The position numbers and the translations under genes were made by a program. From contig JANUWF010002200.1 of NCBI GenBank assembly GCA_026120185.1, forward strand, positions 2,416,001 through 2,480,000: 64,000 bases of DNA, read 5' to 3'. Positions 61,959 through 64,000 of the stretch are shown here, piece after piece. The notes under the pieces are model-generated. The model ran no database searches, was not told the origin of the DNA, and worked only from the letters and a program-made list of their open reading frames with translations. Numbering within the stretch: position 1 is the first letter of the stretch; each line of letters begins with the position of its first letter. The DNA comes from Voacanga thouarsii (taxonomy: Eukaryota; Streptophyta; Magnoliopsida; Gentianales; Apocynaceae).

Positions 61959-62221
61959 TAATTAAATATAATTTACATTTAAAAAATAGATAAATTATTT
62001 GAGGGAATATTGTTTTTCCATCTATCTCTAGCAAGCTGCAATCTCCCCATAACCCATAAACCGGAACGAAATTGAAGCATCAACAAGGAGAAGACACTAA
62101 AGACTAGGCCACGCTTTTATTACATTTGTCATTTATTCTAGCAAAGGCTCTTTTCAGCTCACTGCAGCTATGCTATTGCAGTTGGCCTAATAATGGGTTA
62201 TGACAATGAGAGAAACAATTA

Positions 62222-62499
62222 CTCCTTTCATCCCATAATATAAGTAGTTAGAGATTACTTTTACTATCCTAAATTATAAGTTATTGAAGACTTTTCAAGA
62301 AAGTTTTAAATTTTTTTTTTACATTTTTATCCTTATTTATTATTCTCTTTTCCTCCATTTCTCTCTCATCTCTTCTCTTGTTTCTAAGACATTTAAATAG
62401 AGGTGTTTTAGGAAGAAAAAATATAAAATTACCTTATTTTTAGAAATCTTAATATATATGAAATTAAGTCAAACGACTTATATTTTATGATGGATGGAG
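62222..62499. mobile_element. Stowaway-like MITE, same family as 6938-7212
   Basis: 278 bp with ends CTCCTTTCATCCCATAATATA and TATTTTATGATGGATGGAG and TA on both flanks. Internal sequence such as CTCTCATCTCTTCTCTTGTTTC is the reverse complement of the interior of the element at 6938-7212. Confidence 0.85.
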
Positions 62500-62589
62500 T
62501 ATTTGATAAACCGTGAACTGAAAAAGAGAATCATTGTTGACAAAATGTAACAGAAACACAAGTAGATTGGGGTTGGAAAAGTACATACT

Positions 62590-63130
62590 TTTTATTTGAC
62601 ATGATGCCATATTATACAAGAAAAAAGATAAGAGGTTTTGGGCTCCAACCCAATTGGTCGGTGAAGTCTCAGTGATCTTTAAGTCCTAAGATCGAATTTC
62701 TTTAGGAATACTTATTGGCCCTTTTTATTTGACATGATGCCATATTACACAAGAAAAAAGATAAGAGGGTTTTGGGCTCCAACCCAGTTGGTCAGTGAAG
62801 TCGTAGTGATCTTTTAAGTCCTAAGATCGAATTTCTTTAGGAATACTTATTGGCCTTTTGGATTTGTAGGTCAATCAGGACTTACCTTCTCTTTGGGGAC
62901 ACCTATTAGAGGCCTTCATTCCCTTTGGGAGCACCTATTAGAGGCCTTTTTAGTTTGCAAGTCAGTCAGCCTTCCTTTGGGGACACCTATTGACCTTTTG
63001 GATTTGCAGGTCAGTCAGGACTTACCTAAGATAGTTTACATTCTTGTGATTTTTATCGGCTAGGACCATAAGACGGGTTTCACCTAGTGCGTAGTGACTG
63101 CTGACCTCTTTTGATCCACAAAAGAAAAAG
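62590..63130 (+). mobile_element. SINE-like repeat with duplicated head
   Basis: A unit of about 130 bp is present twice (about 62590-62717 and 62720-62850), each with GGGCTCCAACCCA(A/G)TTGGTC(G/A)GTGAAG and AAGATCGAATTTC. These resemble A-box-like and B-box-like (GGTTCGANTCC) parts of a tRNA-derived Pol III promoter. The GGGGACACCTATT phrase is repeated further in the body, which ends in CACAAAAGAAAAAGGAAGG. Assignment as a SINE is by pattern only. Confidence 0.5.
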
Positions 63131-63329
63131 GAAGGATAAATTGAATTGTTCAAAATCTTATCTAGAAAATTTTGAAAATTGAAAACCTGACTAGTTTACT
63201 GACAGAAGAAAAAGGATAAGCGGAATTGTACAAAATCCTATCCATAAAATTTTAAAAATTAAAAACTTGACTAGTTTAAAATCAGCAAAATAACATAAAA
63301 TCAAAAGTTGATTTATTCTTAAACTAATT

Positions 63330-64000
63330 TTTAGCAAAGATGCATTCCATGCATTCTTCAACACTCTTCTTTCTTCTTTTGCTGCAAATTTCCAAACTCT
63401 TCCTTAGCTCTTCAAACTAGACTTTAGATAAAGCATTTGTAAGAATATTAGCCAACTGAGCCTCACTCTTGCAATGCACCAGAAGAATTTCTTTGTTTTT
63501 CTAAACTTCTCTAATAAAATAATACTTTATCTTAAAATACTTTGTCTTGCCATGAAAAACTAGTTATTTAGAGATAGATATGACAGCTTCATTATCAACA
63601 AATATTATCGTGGGCTCCTGGTTATGATTTAAATTTGTCATTAACTTTCTTAGCTATAAAGCTTGATTAAAACCTCTAGCAGCAACAACATATTTTGCTT
63701 CAGCAATTGATTGAATTATGACATCTTGTTTCTTTGAATTCTAGGGGGACAAAAAAACATGAACCAAGACTAAATAAGTATCCAAAAGTACTCCTCATAT
63801 CATTAGATCCACCCAATCACTATCACAAAAACCATGCAAATTTAATTTGTTAGATCTTCAAAACAAAACTCTAAAATCTATTGTGCCTTTAACATATCTA
63901 AGCACTCTTTTAGCAGTTGAAAAATGTACTTCATTTGTACAATGCATGAATTTGAACAAAAGACTTACATAATATAAAATGTTTAGCCTTGTTGCTGTCA
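63330..64000 (-). pseudogene. Copia RNase H fragment of a third family, cut by window edge
   Basis: On the minus strand, from 64000 down, frames read STAKRVLRYVKGTID, then HGFCDSDW, SIAEAKYV, then KTKYFKIKYYFIREV and QLANILTKAL, the Copia RNase H domain up to its C-terminus near 63340. In-frame stops are present. It belongs to neither of the two Copia families described above. The rest of the element lies beyond the window. Confidence 0.8.

Overview
The window is AT-rich nuclear DNA from a flowering plant, most likely a eudicot. It has intron-rich genes with plant-specific families (an H2A.W histone, a RECQSIM-type helicase, a DEG14-type protease and an ER Hsp70). Between them lies a dense, partly nested load of plant transposons: Copia LTR elements, a Mutator-like element, Stowaway, hAT-like and foldback MITEs, and LINE and SINE remnants. 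I cannot name the species from sequence alone.

Layout. 1-1855: decayed Mutator-like transposase. 2191-2356: four near-perfect palindromes. 2634-5057: five-exon ER Hsp70 (BiP type) with a damaged 5' end and an NDEL tail. 6446-6820 (-): small conserved-looking membrane/coiled-coil protein. 7703-23440 (-): complete 15-exon RECQSIM helicase, whose eleventh intron holds a full-length Copia element (11233-16495) in antisense. 24-27 kb: AT-rich DNA with foldback elements and a long CT/AT microsatellite. 27097-32667 and 42060-47427: two complete copies of a second Copia family. 33-42 kb: mostly non-genic, with a kinase exon fragment, an MSL channel pseudogene and a long hairpin. 49215-50273: a GC-rich island with TGTCAC...GTGACA ends. 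51918-52573: hAT-like MITE. 53324-53866: histone H2A.W. 54478-61115: complete 11-exon DEG14-like serine protease. 61.6-64 kb: MITEs, a SINE-like repeat and the end of a third Copia family.

The most interesting observation is in the two elements of the second Copia family. Each has its own perfect 5-bp target-site duplication (CACAT; GTATT). In both, the gag zinc knuckle, protease and nearly all of the integrase are missing, and the gap holds an antisense, intron-containing copy of an RKD-type RWP-RK transcription-factor gene with its TATA/AT promoter region. The gene fragment therefore was captured as genomic DNA, became part of the element and moved with it at least twice. RKD factors are known regulators of egg-cell and embryo identity, and transcription from the LTR would produce antisense RKD RNA.

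The four larger host genes are not a functional cluster. They are ER chaperone, DNA helicase, heterochromatin histone and organelle-type protease genes. Spliced coordinates were derived by eye from GT/AG sites, phase continuity and protein conservation. For RECQSIM and DEG14 every exon phase closes exactly.
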